Shown here: piece after piece, positions 43,289 to 54,281 of the stretch
Layout: the number at the start of each line of letters is the position of its first letter
Position numbering within the stretch: the stretch's first letter is position 1
DNA from: Ziziphus jujuba
Taxonomy: Eukaryota; Streptophyta; Magnoliopsida; Rosales; Rhamnaceae
Direction: 5' to 3'
DNA: 64,000 bases
Assembly: GCF_031755915.1 (NCBI RefSeq)
Contig: NC_083383.1
Location: forward strand, 2,794,001-2,858,000
Made by a program: the position numbers and the translations under genes
Notes under the pieces: generated by a model
Seen by the model: only the letters and a program-made list of their open reading frames with translations
The model's database searches: none
What the model was told of the DNA's origin: nothing

Positions 43289-45327
43289 AACAACCATAAC
43301 AACTAGACTAAACGTGAGTCACTGTTTTTATGAGATCATGTGTAAACCTGCTATGTGTCTGTGTTTTGCTAGATTCTCGGAGTCGGACCACCAGGGCTGG
43401 GTATACTCAAGTTTTTCCCACCTTTGATTTGAGACCGCACAAAAATCAAAAAATCAAAAATCAAAAATCAAACTTTCAGGTTGGACCGGAGTTTACTGAC
43501 TGCCCACTTGCTAGTTTAAATCGAGAACGAAGATTCAGATTCTTTTTCATTTATTTATTTCTTTTGTGATTTACTTTTATATGTGGAAAATGTATTACTT
43601 TTATTAATTTCGTTTTATTAATCTATGCTTTCCTGATAGGTAGTGTAGTTGAATCCGCCAATCAGTCACATAAAGACACTCATGACTAATTCGCATAATC
43701 ACATCCCGGTAGCGACAAAGAAGAAACAAATTAAAAAATATAATATAATATACAAATTATGATAAATCAACTTTTCAAGTCATCCTTATGTTTCAATATT
43801 CCAAATGGAATCATTTTCTAGGTATCTTCTTGATCTGTAAGTACAAATTTCGAGGGAAAGTATCCGATGTTGATATTAGATAAGATATTATCTTATTCAC
43901 ATATTATCAAGTCTAGCAAATTGCTATTTAGTTAAGATATTATCTATTTAGTTTGTTTTCCCTTGAGAATGAATGAAATATGAACGGCATAAAATACACA
44001 TATACTATAAATGTAGTAAACTTTCTCCCAGAAGCCTTTTTTTTTTTTTTTTAAACCGTGGGAGACAAGTCTATATATCATCTTATCTCCGAAGAAATAA
44101 ATTAAACAACCACAATTAGAACCAACTACTCCACTATTTCGTTCCAAAAAATAAATTAGAAAACTTTAATTGAGGTGTCATTTGTTAACTTATTTAATTT
44201 TTTAAAATTATATATAATTTGTTAATTTCAATAGTTTATAAGATATATCATAAAATTGAAGGGGAAAAAAAATATCTATTCATTGTTTATATTTTTTTCC
44301 TTCTTAAATTTACAATCAATTGAAATGGTTAATTAACACTTAAAAAGCCGCTCTAATAGAGATGTGTGCTGTAAAAATATACATATTATATTAAATAATA
44401 TGGACAATAAGAAAATTATTCTTCAATAATAATGTTTAAAGTGAATATCAAACTAATATAAACTATGCATTGTTAAAATAAATATCTACTTTGTTAAATA
44501 TTGAAAAGTTTTTTTAAAATTATAATTTTCTCTAAAAAGGTATTTTTTCAAAAAAATATATATAATTAATTAGAAAAAAAATTATAATATAATTAACTAA
44601 TTAATTTTCCATATGTTGCCATTGAAAAAGAGTTTTCAAATTGACTGTGTATTTATCATCTAGATTTAAAAAATATTAATTTCTATAACATATAAATAAT
44701 AATTCATAATTATTATTAAAGATGTTATAATAAACCATTAAAAAGGTAAGTCAAGTGTATAAAATCTAAAAGAAAAATCAAAAATGAAAAATGAAAACCG
44801 AATATGTGAATACACGACACGTAAATTTTCAAGTTCCAAGTATATCAGGAGAAAAAAATGTTTCAAACGAATAAAATTAATTAAAATTAAGAAAATAATG
44901 TATGTCACACTACGAACTCGGTGGTTTCTTATTTTTTTAATATTAAATATGAAAAAAGCAAAAATTATTCTCACTAGTCACTAGCCGAAGGCCAAAAAAT
45001 TCTATAAGGCCTGTCCAAGTTTGAATTTGGACCAGGCCAGTCCAAAAAAATCTAAGCCCCGTTAGTCTATGCCAGCAAATCCAGCATGGAGAAAAGAAAC
45101 GAAGAGGGGTAGGAGAGCCCACCCGCCTCCAGATGTGTCGTTTTATCTGGTAAAAGGGATTTAAGGAGAGTTGAGACACCGTCTCATTGATTCACTTCTA
45201 CACTGACAACCATGAATGATAATGCGTTCCTCTTAAACCTCATTCGAGTTCTTCAAAGGACCGTCTAAATCCATGAGCGAAACCTGAGAGGAACAGAGAG
45301 ACACAGGAGAATCTTAAATTTAAAACC
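41648..45327. other. Divergent intergenic region between GLR and DCL
   Basis: About 3.7 kb between two divergent starts. A TATA-like stretch upstream of GLR lies near 41725-41740. (AT)n runs occur at 42955-42975, 43037-43061 and 43241-43289, and an iterated 'atcaaaa' tract near 43443-43471. A 31-base imperfect hairpin lies at 45008-45038 close to the DCL leader. No exon could be supported. Confidence 0.55.
43241..43289. repeat. (AT)n microsatellite
   Basis: Two nearly continuous AT runs in the GLR-DCL interval, interrupted once by 'ata'. Confidence 0.88.
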
Positions 45328-47933
45328 ATGGCTTCCATATCTAAACCACCACCAATCTTCAACCTCAACGCATATTCTCTCTCCTCCCCCCGCCAATGTC
45401 TTCCCACTTTATCCTTCCCTTTTTGCATTACGGCACCGTCTCGTCTGTGTGCGCTTAAGACTGGTTCCAATGGTAGTAATAGTAGTGGTAGAGTCGAGGG
45501 GCCAGAAGCATATGACCAGGATTTGCTCAGAAAGCCGGTCGTCTCGCCAGGGAAGGACTTGGCCGACATTATGGAGGAACAGGAGGAGAGTGAGCGGAAG
45601 GGTAATTACGAAGATGTAGAGCAAGACAAATGGGTGGATTGGGAGGACAAGATTTTGGAAGACACCGTGCCTCTTGTTGGCTTTGTTAGGATGATTCTTC
45701 ACTCTGGCAAGTAAGAATGCTGAATACCCCCAACTCAAATTCGATCATTTCATTCTCTTATGTCAAAATTGGTTATTTGTAATTAATTCAAAGTGGGAAT
45801 AATTTTACTTAGCATTTCATTCTGACCCTGATATTTTGGGGCTTTTATGGAAATTGCTTTTTTGTGCCTTTAGGAACAAGCATTGATCTGACACTGTTAT
45901 TGCATATTAAAAACTGTGACAAAATGTGTGAAAATTTACCAAAGATAGAGTTGAGTAAAAATTTTATATTTAAGGATTATCATACCTTTTCTGTGTCTTA
46001 CATCAACCCTGAATTAAGAACTTAGATATATATATCCATTCACCAATGGCCTTCGTGGCAATTGGTGCTTTGGCTCCTTCCGAAGGTGAAGGTCTTGGGT
46101 CCAATCTTGATGGATGCAAATTTCACATATTGTGAGAGATAATTGTGAAATTAGCCATCATTTTTATTATTAATTTGGTGCCATGTCCCATGTGTACTTC
46201 TTTTATTCTTTTTAGCCCCCTTAATTGCGCTAGAATACCATTATATTCTCAAACCTCTTACACAATCCAAATTGATAAATCAATCTTATGTGTTTGAGTT
46301 TGACTGCTGATTTAGTTCTCTGTTTTCAGATGCTTCGGATGGAATGCATGATAGCGTCTGTCATATCTCTTGCCTCCTTTTATTGGCAATCTGGAGATGT
46401 GAGTTTCTGGTGTTTAACTATCCATCCAAGGATTATTAACCTTTTTTTTTTTTTTTTTTTTTTTAAATTAGTTTCTCTCCTTCCCTTTTGTGTCTTTCGT
46501 CATCAATGAAGCTTTGGGACTCTCTTGTGAGAGAAGAGACTTGTTTGCAATATGATACACATTATAGGTGTATCATCAAGAGAGAGACTGACGAGCTTCT
46601 AGTTATAGTGTTATACCCCACTCCAAAGATGCAAAATTAAACGTGAAATTTGCAATCTTAATGCTAGCAGAGCCCTTCATTTGCATTTCTAATATCTAAC
46701 CATTTAACTCACTATTTGCTTTGTAACTTATGGCCTCAGAAACAAAAGGAGTCATTTCTAGATGACATCTAGTGGTTGTAGCTGTTTTATAGTATTTTAG
46801 GGTGATATATGTATTTTTACTTGCAAGTTGGGATGCCGTTTATCATCGTGTAATATGTGAAATCTTGTTACAGATATGAATCTGGAGATCGTTTAAGTCC
46901 TGAGCATGAGAGAACTATTCTTGAAAGGTTGCTTCCCTTTCACCCAGCGTTTGAAAAGAAGATAGGATGTGGAATTGATTATATCACGGTATATCTCTCT
47001 CTCTCTGTACCCTGGTTTCACAGTAGCAAAGCCCTAGAATGACGCTTGCATATTCTTTGTCCATATATTTTGAAGTTAATATCAAAACCATTTCTTTGGA
47101 CCAGAGATAACTTTTGTTTAGCATGTTCTTACATTTTAAAATTGCCAAATAAATGGCTGTGATAAAGCAAAAGTACCCTCCAAGAGGGATTGCATAGCCC
47201 ATTTGAATTTTTTAGAATCCATATGTATATGTGAAATTTGGAATCAACTAAGTAAATGGATGTTAATTGTAGTGCGTACAATCTTATAACAGAATTTTTA
47301 ATGTCCTGTCCATTGGATGTTGCCCATTTTGAGGTGTTTAGTGTCTTCTTATCGCAATGTACGATAGAAATGGATGAATAAAATATTGTCATAACCAAGC
47401 AGCCTACAACCTGTTCATGGTATCCCTTCAGGAGATATTGGATTTAATCTATTGCTTTGTCATGCAGTAAACTTGGAAATTAATAGTTCCTGTTTCTGCT
47501 ATTGATAAGGCCTTCTTCTGCAGGAGCTGACAATTTTATACTGGTTCTACTGTATTACCAACAGTAACTTTATACCTAACAATAATTCTTGTTCTTGACT
47601 TGGCAATGAAAAGTGAAAATCTCTTTGACCATAAAATATAAGAGATGCATGAAATGGTAGAATCTGAAACCATTCGAAGTGCAACGGTATCTTCTGCATT
47701 CAAATTGAATCAGATTTTCAGATGACTCATGATTTCTCTTCATGGACTGACAGGTTGGTTATCATCCTGAGTTTGAAAGATCGCGTTGCTTGTTCATTGT
47801 TCAAAAGGATGGAAAGTTAGTTGACTTTTCATATTGGAAATGCATAAAGGGCCTGATCAGAAAAAATTATCCTTTATACGCTGACAGCTTTATTCTCAGA
47901 CATTTCCGACGGCGTAGGCGAAGTAGATATTGA
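45328..47933 (+). CDS. DCL: DCL protein (Defective Chloroplasts and Leaves), plastid
   Basis: Three exons, 45328-45710, 46874-46988 and 47754-47933, join in frame to 225 residues, almost the length of tomato DCL. The N-terminus (MASISKPPPIFNLNAYSLSS) is Ser-rich without acidic residues and looks like a plastid transit peptide. An acidic linker (DIMEEQEESER) follows. The DUF3223 domain carries WVDWEDKILEDTVPLVGFVR, ILHSGKYESGDRLSPEHERT, EKKIGCGIDYITVGYHPEFE, SRCLFIVQKDGKLVDFSYWK, and CIKGLIRKNYPLYADSFILR. It ends with an Arg-rich tail HFRRRRRSRY. DCL proteins are needed for 4.5S rRNA maturation and ribosome assembly in plastids, and mutants have pale tissue and small palisade cells. The first intron (about 1.16 kb) holds a tRNA-like SINE relic. 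The start is the first ATG of the presumed leader. Confidence 0.95.
46041..46200 (+). mobile_element. Degenerate tRNA-derived SINE in DCL intron 1
   Basis: The segment opens 'caccaatggccttcgtggca' with an A-box-like 'tggcaattggtg' (46056-46067). About 40 bases later comes a B-box-like 'gggtccaatc' (46097-46106) preceded by 'ggtcttg'. This layout matches plant tRNA-derived SINE heads, which read as an initial 'aatggcc', a 'gtggcaa' A box and a 'ggtcttgggttcgaatc' B box. Both boxes carry mismatches, so it is an old inactive copy. The right end is uncertain. Confidence 0.45.
46442..46464. repeat. Poly(T) run in DCL intron 1
   Basis: About 23 consecutive T, in the same intron as the SINE-like segment and 240 bases beyond it. 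Confidence 0.85.
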
Positions 47934-48437
47934 ACTTTTTAAGCCCTGTATTGAAGAGAATGTAATCTTCAATTTTTTCTTTTCTTTCATGTAATATGTG
48001 ATTTTATAAGAGGTCAAGAGTAACATGTTGGAAACTGGAAATAGATATTTGAAATTCTTTCTGGATTGTAGCCAAGCAACATAAGATTAAAGAAATTTAG
48101 TACGAGTGCCGCTTAATGTTAGCTGGATTTTTGGCATTCATATTATTTCCCAAATAGCTAAAGAGTATTCAAAATTTTCATTCATCTCCAGTTCTCTTCA
48201 CTCTGCACCTCTCTGTTCTTTTTAAGTTTTCGACACGTGTCAGATGTAGTTTTAAGCTGTCTGTGAAACCAGATGTCCTGTAATCCTCATGTGTAGTTTT
48301 TTTTCTCATGTTTTTCAGCCTTTGAAAGTTTCTTCATAAGCGTTACTTTCTAGAATGGAAATTATGATAGTACTGGAATTGAACGACTTTATCCTTCAAT
48401 TAGGACAAGTCTTGGATAAGATTTGGAGCAATCTTGG

Positions 48438-48554
48438 ATGATATTGGGCCGTGCTCTTTTCTGCGACAGGGATATCACCCACTCCAAGCCACTGGCAAGG
48501 ATCCTCGAGGTCATTCCCATCAACGAATCACAGGCCACCACCGAGGCAACATAG
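48438..48554 (+). other. Short coding-like frame (38 codons), unknown
   Basis: An ATG frame with a TAG stop reads MILGRALFCDRDITHSKPLA then RILEVIPINESQATTEAT. Its base composition is richer in G+C than the surroundings, and the residues are varied rather than low-complexity. I do not recognise the protein. It could be a fragment of a decayed gene or processed copy, a small-peptide gene, or chance. It lies 500 bases beyond the DCL stop on the same strand. Confidence 0.25.
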
Positions 48555-50670
48555 CTGATTAATTAACAAGTAGTACGTGGTCTTATTGTCATCCTCTTCT
48601 TGGTCCTTTGAAGTTTAAACCTCACATATGGACATCCTACTGTCATGGGGTGGAGAAAACAGTATCATTGATGCAAAGAAATAATAACATGGCCACAAAG
48701 GTAAGTTCAACAGATCTTCACCACGTGTGTCCATTTTTAGAGAGGGTCTTTAAAGAATGATTAGTTAAGAGGCTTCTATAATGATGCAAATATGAGGTGT
48801 GATCCATCTCTTTGGTTTGGGTCCGTGAAAGTTAGGACGGCCTATGATCTAATCTAAATCTAATGTTCCACTCCATCCCACTCAATCGCACTCAACCACT
48901 GCTATCTGACTATGCTTTGACAAGACCAAACAGGGTATTATATTAGTGACAAATATTATCGCTGCTATGAAACTGGTAAATTAAATAAGGACCCTTTGTC
49001 TCAAACCAAAAACCTCAAAGATTTGGTTCGTTCCCATCTCTTGTAGTGGGAAAATGAAGCCATTGGTGGAACGGAAGAGATAAAAATTAGTGGGATTGAA
49101 TGGATAAACCAAGATAATAATTAATCTTTAATTGTGGAATGCTTTTTAGAAGGAAAATTGTAGCAACCATCAAAATCAAAGAGACATGCAGAGATACTTT
49201 AGTTTGCATACTTTGTATAGACGTCTATATGGGGCAGGGCAATATCCTAATGATTTTAGTCCATTTTGCTTTACTTGTAAACTCAGATTGCCGGAGACCA
49301 TGATAGATATAGTATGGATTAATTTTGTGAGGCAAGACTTGCCTATTATAGGTAAGTTATAGCGGCCTGATTACGCGCACCGGGGATCCTTTTTTATCCA
49401 GAAACGACAACTCTAATCTCTGTAAAGCCCAGAAGCTACCCTTCCAGTGCTTTTCTTCATGCGGGGATAGATAGGTATTTGTATTTTGCGTGTATGGTCC
49501 TTGGTCCACAAGCAATACCTCATGTCCGCATCTTCCTTTGAAAAGTCCACTGTTCAATATAATTAAAGGTTTGTAGCCTTTTTCACTTTTTCACCGACTT
49601 TTTAGCGGATATTGGACGAACAAAATTGGAGAATTCAATGGATTTGATGTGGGTTTTTAATATATATATATATATATATATGTCAAAACAATAATATCAT
49701 TCTTTTAATATACCTTATCCGGAACTTAATAGCTTGATTGAATACTTTAAAAATAAAAAGGAACTAGCAAATCTATGTCATTGATGTGCTTGAATTAGTT
49801 TTGTTTATTAATGATATTGTTAGCTTAGAGCTTTCATCAGCTTCTGGCAGTTTCTTCATCTGCCCAAATGTAATTGACTAATGGTTTTGTTTCAACCAAT
49901 CTCAACCATACACTTTCCATAATTGCATAGGGTATCGTATAAGGATCATATTATTTTAATGAAATTAATGAAAACAATTTTTATGGGCTTTTGTTCATAT
50001 TATTTATATTTCACAATCTATAATCTACAATGATGGATGAGAAAGAAGGAGCACATTAAATAAACAGCCGTGCAAAAGATGAAAGTCTCATGGAGGACGG
50101 CTTTGAATGAGAGAGAAATCGAAAAACCCGCTGACATTTTGCTTTAAAAAACGCCGAACAGAGTCTTTAGCACGCAATCGTATCATACTACAATAATTAA
50201 CTTTCCACAGTAAAATCAGTTTCCGCCATGGAAGTACTTCGAGGTGGATTTGACTGAAAAACTTAAGAGCTTTGTTAGTCATTTAATCATTTTATTTGGC
50301 ATTTTGATTTTTTTTGTTTTTTTTGTTTTTTGGGTACATGTTATTGTTGGTCTTCAAATTATTTTTTTTGGGTCACTTTTTAGCAATTTTGAAATACTTA
50401 TAGAGATCTTCAATAATTACTTGGTTTTGCAATTTCGTTGGTTTTGTTGTTACAATAAGTGCATGCATGCTTTGAAATTGTTACAAATTAGATAAAAATA
50501 AGCAAATATTAAACAGCATACCAAAAATTAAGATTTAGAGACTAAAGTGTTAAAAAAATAAAAAATAAAACCCCACTTGCAAAAACTTAATAATTAAGGG
50601 GTATAAGTGTTAAAACATCTGAAACTTTGTTTTTTTTTTTTTAAATTAAAAAAAAGTCTCAGTTCTAGTA

Positions 50671-50803
50671 ATTTTTAAAAGCTGTATATATGTGTAAGAG
50701 CATTTCCAAAAGTATTTTTTAAAATAAAAGAACATTTTTAAAAGCTGTATATATGTGTAAGAGCATTTCCAAAAGTATTTTTTAAAATAAAAGAACATTT
50801 TTA
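50671..50803. repeat. Perfect 63 bp tandem duplication
   Basis: Two identical copies (50671-50733 and 50734-50796, with identity continuing to about 50803) contain 'gctgtatatatgtgtaagag' and 'catttccaaaagtatttttt'. Perfect identity points to a very recent duplication. The unit includes the left end of a MITE-like element. Confidence 0.92.
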
Positions 50804-51113
50804 GGTATATATAAAGAGTAGAACTTTAAATAATAATAATAAAAAATAATATTTTTTTATTGTTGTATTTAATTTTATTATTATTGTTATGTTTATTTCC
50901 TCTTTTTTATTTGGATCCTTTCACAATTATTAATAATTTAAAAGCTATAAAAATAGTAATCAAATTAAATTATATAATATTTAATTTATAAAGTATAAAA
51001 AGTAAAATCTATTTTTTAGTTTAAAAAATCAGAATAAAAATGGGTTGAAATATATTTTTACAAGCTTGATTTTAAAATAAATAGTTTGAGATGGATAAAG
51101 ATGCATGCTCTAA
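50695..51113. mobile_element. Candidate MITE
   Basis: The left side reads 'taagagcatttcca' and the right side, reverse-complemented, reads 'ttagagcatgcatc', so short inverted ends built on AGAGCAT are about 400 bases apart. The interior is very AT-rich and non-coding. 'GAGCATnTCCA' ends are common in plant miniature inverted-repeat elements. The left end is duplicated by the 63-base tandem repeat, so the true terminus could be 50695 or 50758. No clear target duplication was seen. Confidence 0.4.
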
Positions 51114-53212
51114 GAAAGAAAACATGGTATTGCAAATTTTTTATTTATTTGAAAAGTGGGAGCCTAATTATTTATCGGATGGATTTCGAGTGGACTTTGT
51201 TTCTGTTAATTTTAATTTCACCGAAAGCATTTAAAACCTATTCATCATCTTACAATGTTTTATGCAACAATAGTAGTAGAAAAAGGGTAGGTGGTTGGTT
51301 GCCGCACGTGATGAGATAACCATCCATGCAATGCAATACAGTGGAAGCGGAGAGCGGCAATGATGTTTTATTTGGTCCCCGGTGGAGGAGGGCAAATGGG
51401 GCGGCTCTATTATTGTCTATGTGCCCTTTGCCTTTGTCAAATACGCTTTTAAAGTCCACATAGGCTGGGCTATCCTATATGTCTAATCTATGCATTTAAA
51501 TCTTCCCTTCTCATTTTCTTTGTTCACATAAAAGTTCTTCTATGGTAAAATTTTCTTTGTTTTACATTCTTATCTTCTTACGGCTGCTATTTTACATCCT
51601 TCCTGTTAAGGCTGCTTGTCCTTTTGGTCCTAGTTGCCTCTCCTCGACTAATGACTCCAGTTGACAAACAGGAAAAGGGAAAACAAAAAAAAACATGACA
51701 AATTAAAAAAATGGTTTAATTAAATTGAATTAATGAATAGAAGCCCAAGATGACTTGCAAAATGACAAGGGGCACCAACCCCACCCAAAAAGAGTGGGAA
51801 ATGAATAAAATGATTAAATAAATAAAGAAAATTTGAGAGAGGGTGTAAGTCCTAAAAGACCACTTATATATATATATATATATTTATAAATTTTTAATAA
51901 ATGATCAAACTTAATTAATACAATTTCATGCTTTAAATTTATTATTATTATTTTTATCACATATTAAAACGTTTATAAAAAATCATAAAAAAATTGATGG
52001 TACAAAATTAAACGGATTTGATTTTATCTCAGCTTATCCTACAAAGTAGGTTAAGACATTGAGACAACCTTTTTTTTTTTTTTTTTTCCCTCCTTTTGAT
52101 GACATTTTTGGAAGGTAATGGACATGTGATGGCTTTGAGAGTTTGCTTACAATGTGATCATGTGGAAATTTAAGGACGATCGACCACTGCTACTCTGAGT
52201 GCGTAGAGGATATCATATCCAAATAGTGGACAAAAAGCTGCCCTTCACGAGCTAACCAGCTCAATTCCACGGGACTATCACCCTTTCTCGCTGCTAATTT
52301 TATACTTATCCTCTTCTGTCTCTTTGTGATTTTGGACGTTTTTAATTAAAGAAATCTCTCTAAACTTCCATTTTAGCTAGATTCCTGTCTCTTTATTATA
52401 TGATGTAACAAATATCCTCTCCCAAGTCCCATCCAAAGTCAATGTTCACACTGGATTGAACCACACTTACAAATTGGATAAGGATAAGAACATTTCCTCT
52501 TTTTTCCTTGTACAAACAGCAGCATTGCAGTTTTCCTTTTCTTCTTTTTTGGTCCTTCCAAGTTTCATACGTTTGGTAGAGGCGGCATCAAGTATTTTCT
52601 CTATACCAAAAGGCTTAAAGGCCATTTCTTTTCTAGTTTAGGAGGTTAAGATAGAATTACCAATACGCCCATTTTGACTCCATATTGAATACATATAGCT
52701 AACGTTCTTTAATTTCATTTCACTTATTTTCTGGTTCTGTTTTCAAAATACAAGAAGACCCTTTTTTTTATCTATAAAAGAAATTTTTTTTTAAAAAAAT
52801 AGATAATAAAAAATGAAAACAAACGCACTTAGCAGCGGAAACATGTATAATTGTTGTTACTAATGTCAACAAAGACAAGAAGAAAAGATTACCCAATAAG
52901 CCTCGTGCTTATCCCTTTGACCATGCACTAAACGTGTTCATATTTTGTCTTTGCTTTTTTTTGGTAAAATGGTTCATATTTCATCAACCAAACAGGTACT
53001 TAAACCTTCATCCAAAAAGTCAAAAAAAAAAAAATAAATAAATAAAAATTCTTAACCTTCCCAGAAGAAGAAAAAAAAATAAAAAATAAAAAACAAAAAC
53101 GACGAGGGCATTTTCGGTATGACGGAAGTTCGGGACCAACTCCCTGATTCTGTGGCTCCTCCATTCATCGGTGAAAACATCAGGACGCTTTGTGCTGTTC
53201 GCACACTGCATT

Positions 53213-53218
53213 CACGTG
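53213..53218 (+). promoter_or_regulatory. G-box upstream of the ABF gene
   Basis: CACGTG in 'ttcacgtgca', about 1.07 kb before the start codon. ABF genes in Arabidopsis are themselves induced by ABA, partly through ABRE/G-boxes. The distance is long and a leader intron is possible, so the role is only suggested. Confidence 0.35.
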
Positions 53219-54281
53219 CATTAAACGCTTGCAGAGAAGACATTTTACAAGCGTTTGGACGAAAATGACCCCAACCTCCCCTAACGGACTATTTTTCCAC
53301 CATGCGCATTGCATGTGCGCGTACAACACCAAAGCGTAATTTTACGTCCAGTCCTTATCCATCGCCACTAACGAGTTAAAATCACGCCCGTTTAATCGGA
53401 CGCCTGATCCATTACTAACGTGGACGGTGGATATTAACCCACTTTTCGAAATACAATTGGCTAGGTGTCACATCAGAGGTTCCTACCTCATCCTTATTGG
53501 TCCACGTCTCAAAGTAGCGGCCGATCCACCTCCCAATTATTTGTATTTTTTAAAAACTCGGAATGGCTTTTAATAATTTTGAGCCCTACTCTCCCCAACT
53601 CACTCTCAGTGTCTTAAAAGCCAAAAAAAATAATAATAATAAAAAAAATAAATAAATAAAAGAAAAAGAAAAAGGGAGGCTAGGACAGTCGACACTTGGC
53701 GGTTCTTCCAAGCCTGCTAAGCGAAGAAAAAGGAACGCAGCCAAAGAAGCCACCAGAACAAGAAATTCCTCTAACCCAAAAATATCCCCAAAAAAGAAAA
53801 ATTTAACAAAATTATAATTATAGGTGAAAGCCTCCCTCCTCCCATCTTATGTGTTTGTATCTCTCTGGTTCTTTCTCTTCTCTTTTATAATATATTTATC
53901 GAATTTATTTATTTTTATTTTCTTGAATTAGAAATTACAATATTTATGATTTTGAACAATTCGTATGTGTTCATATTTGATGAAACCATCTTTGAAATTT
54001 GGATCTGGCCTTACAAACACTGTTTACATTTGTTTGGAGATGAAGAACAGCAACGATGTTGAGTTTCAAATCGTCAAACTGATTATTTGATTCAACTTAT
54101 TATTGTCAGTTACAGATTTTCTTTGTGTATATATATATATATATATACATATATTATATTAGTTTTTCTCTGTACTGAATATTGGGGGATTCGTATACAT
54201 AGGCAGCAGAAGAACAAGACTTGTTAGCTTTGGATAAGCTTTTGGGTCCGTTTCTTTTAGATTTCTTGTGAGTAAGAGAAA

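Larger units (their letters stand above)
47934..54281. other. Large intergenic region between DCL and the ABF gene
   Basis: About 6.3 kb. Near the left, a 38-codon ATG frame at 48438-48554 is GC-richer and coding-like. The centre is AT-rich with a 63-base perfect tandem repeat and a MITE-like element (50695-51113). The right 1.1 kb is probably ABF promoter and leader, with CACGTG at 53213-53218 and other ACGT words. Poly(T) and (AT)n runs occur near 49660, 51867, 52071 and 54127. No spliced gene could be built. Confidence 0.5.

Noticed and set aside
46288..46509. 73-codon frame in DCL intron 1
   Set aside because: Crosses a poly(T) run and lies between two well-defined DCL exons. It is intron sequence.
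49357..49557. 66-codon minus-strand frame with varied residues
   Set aside because: Composition is protein-like, but I recognised no family and found no splice partners or promoter. It is weaker than the 48438-48554 frame.
52456..52641. 61-codon plus-strand frame before the ABF promoter
   Set aside because: T-rich hydrophobic translation with no family signal or neighbouring exons.
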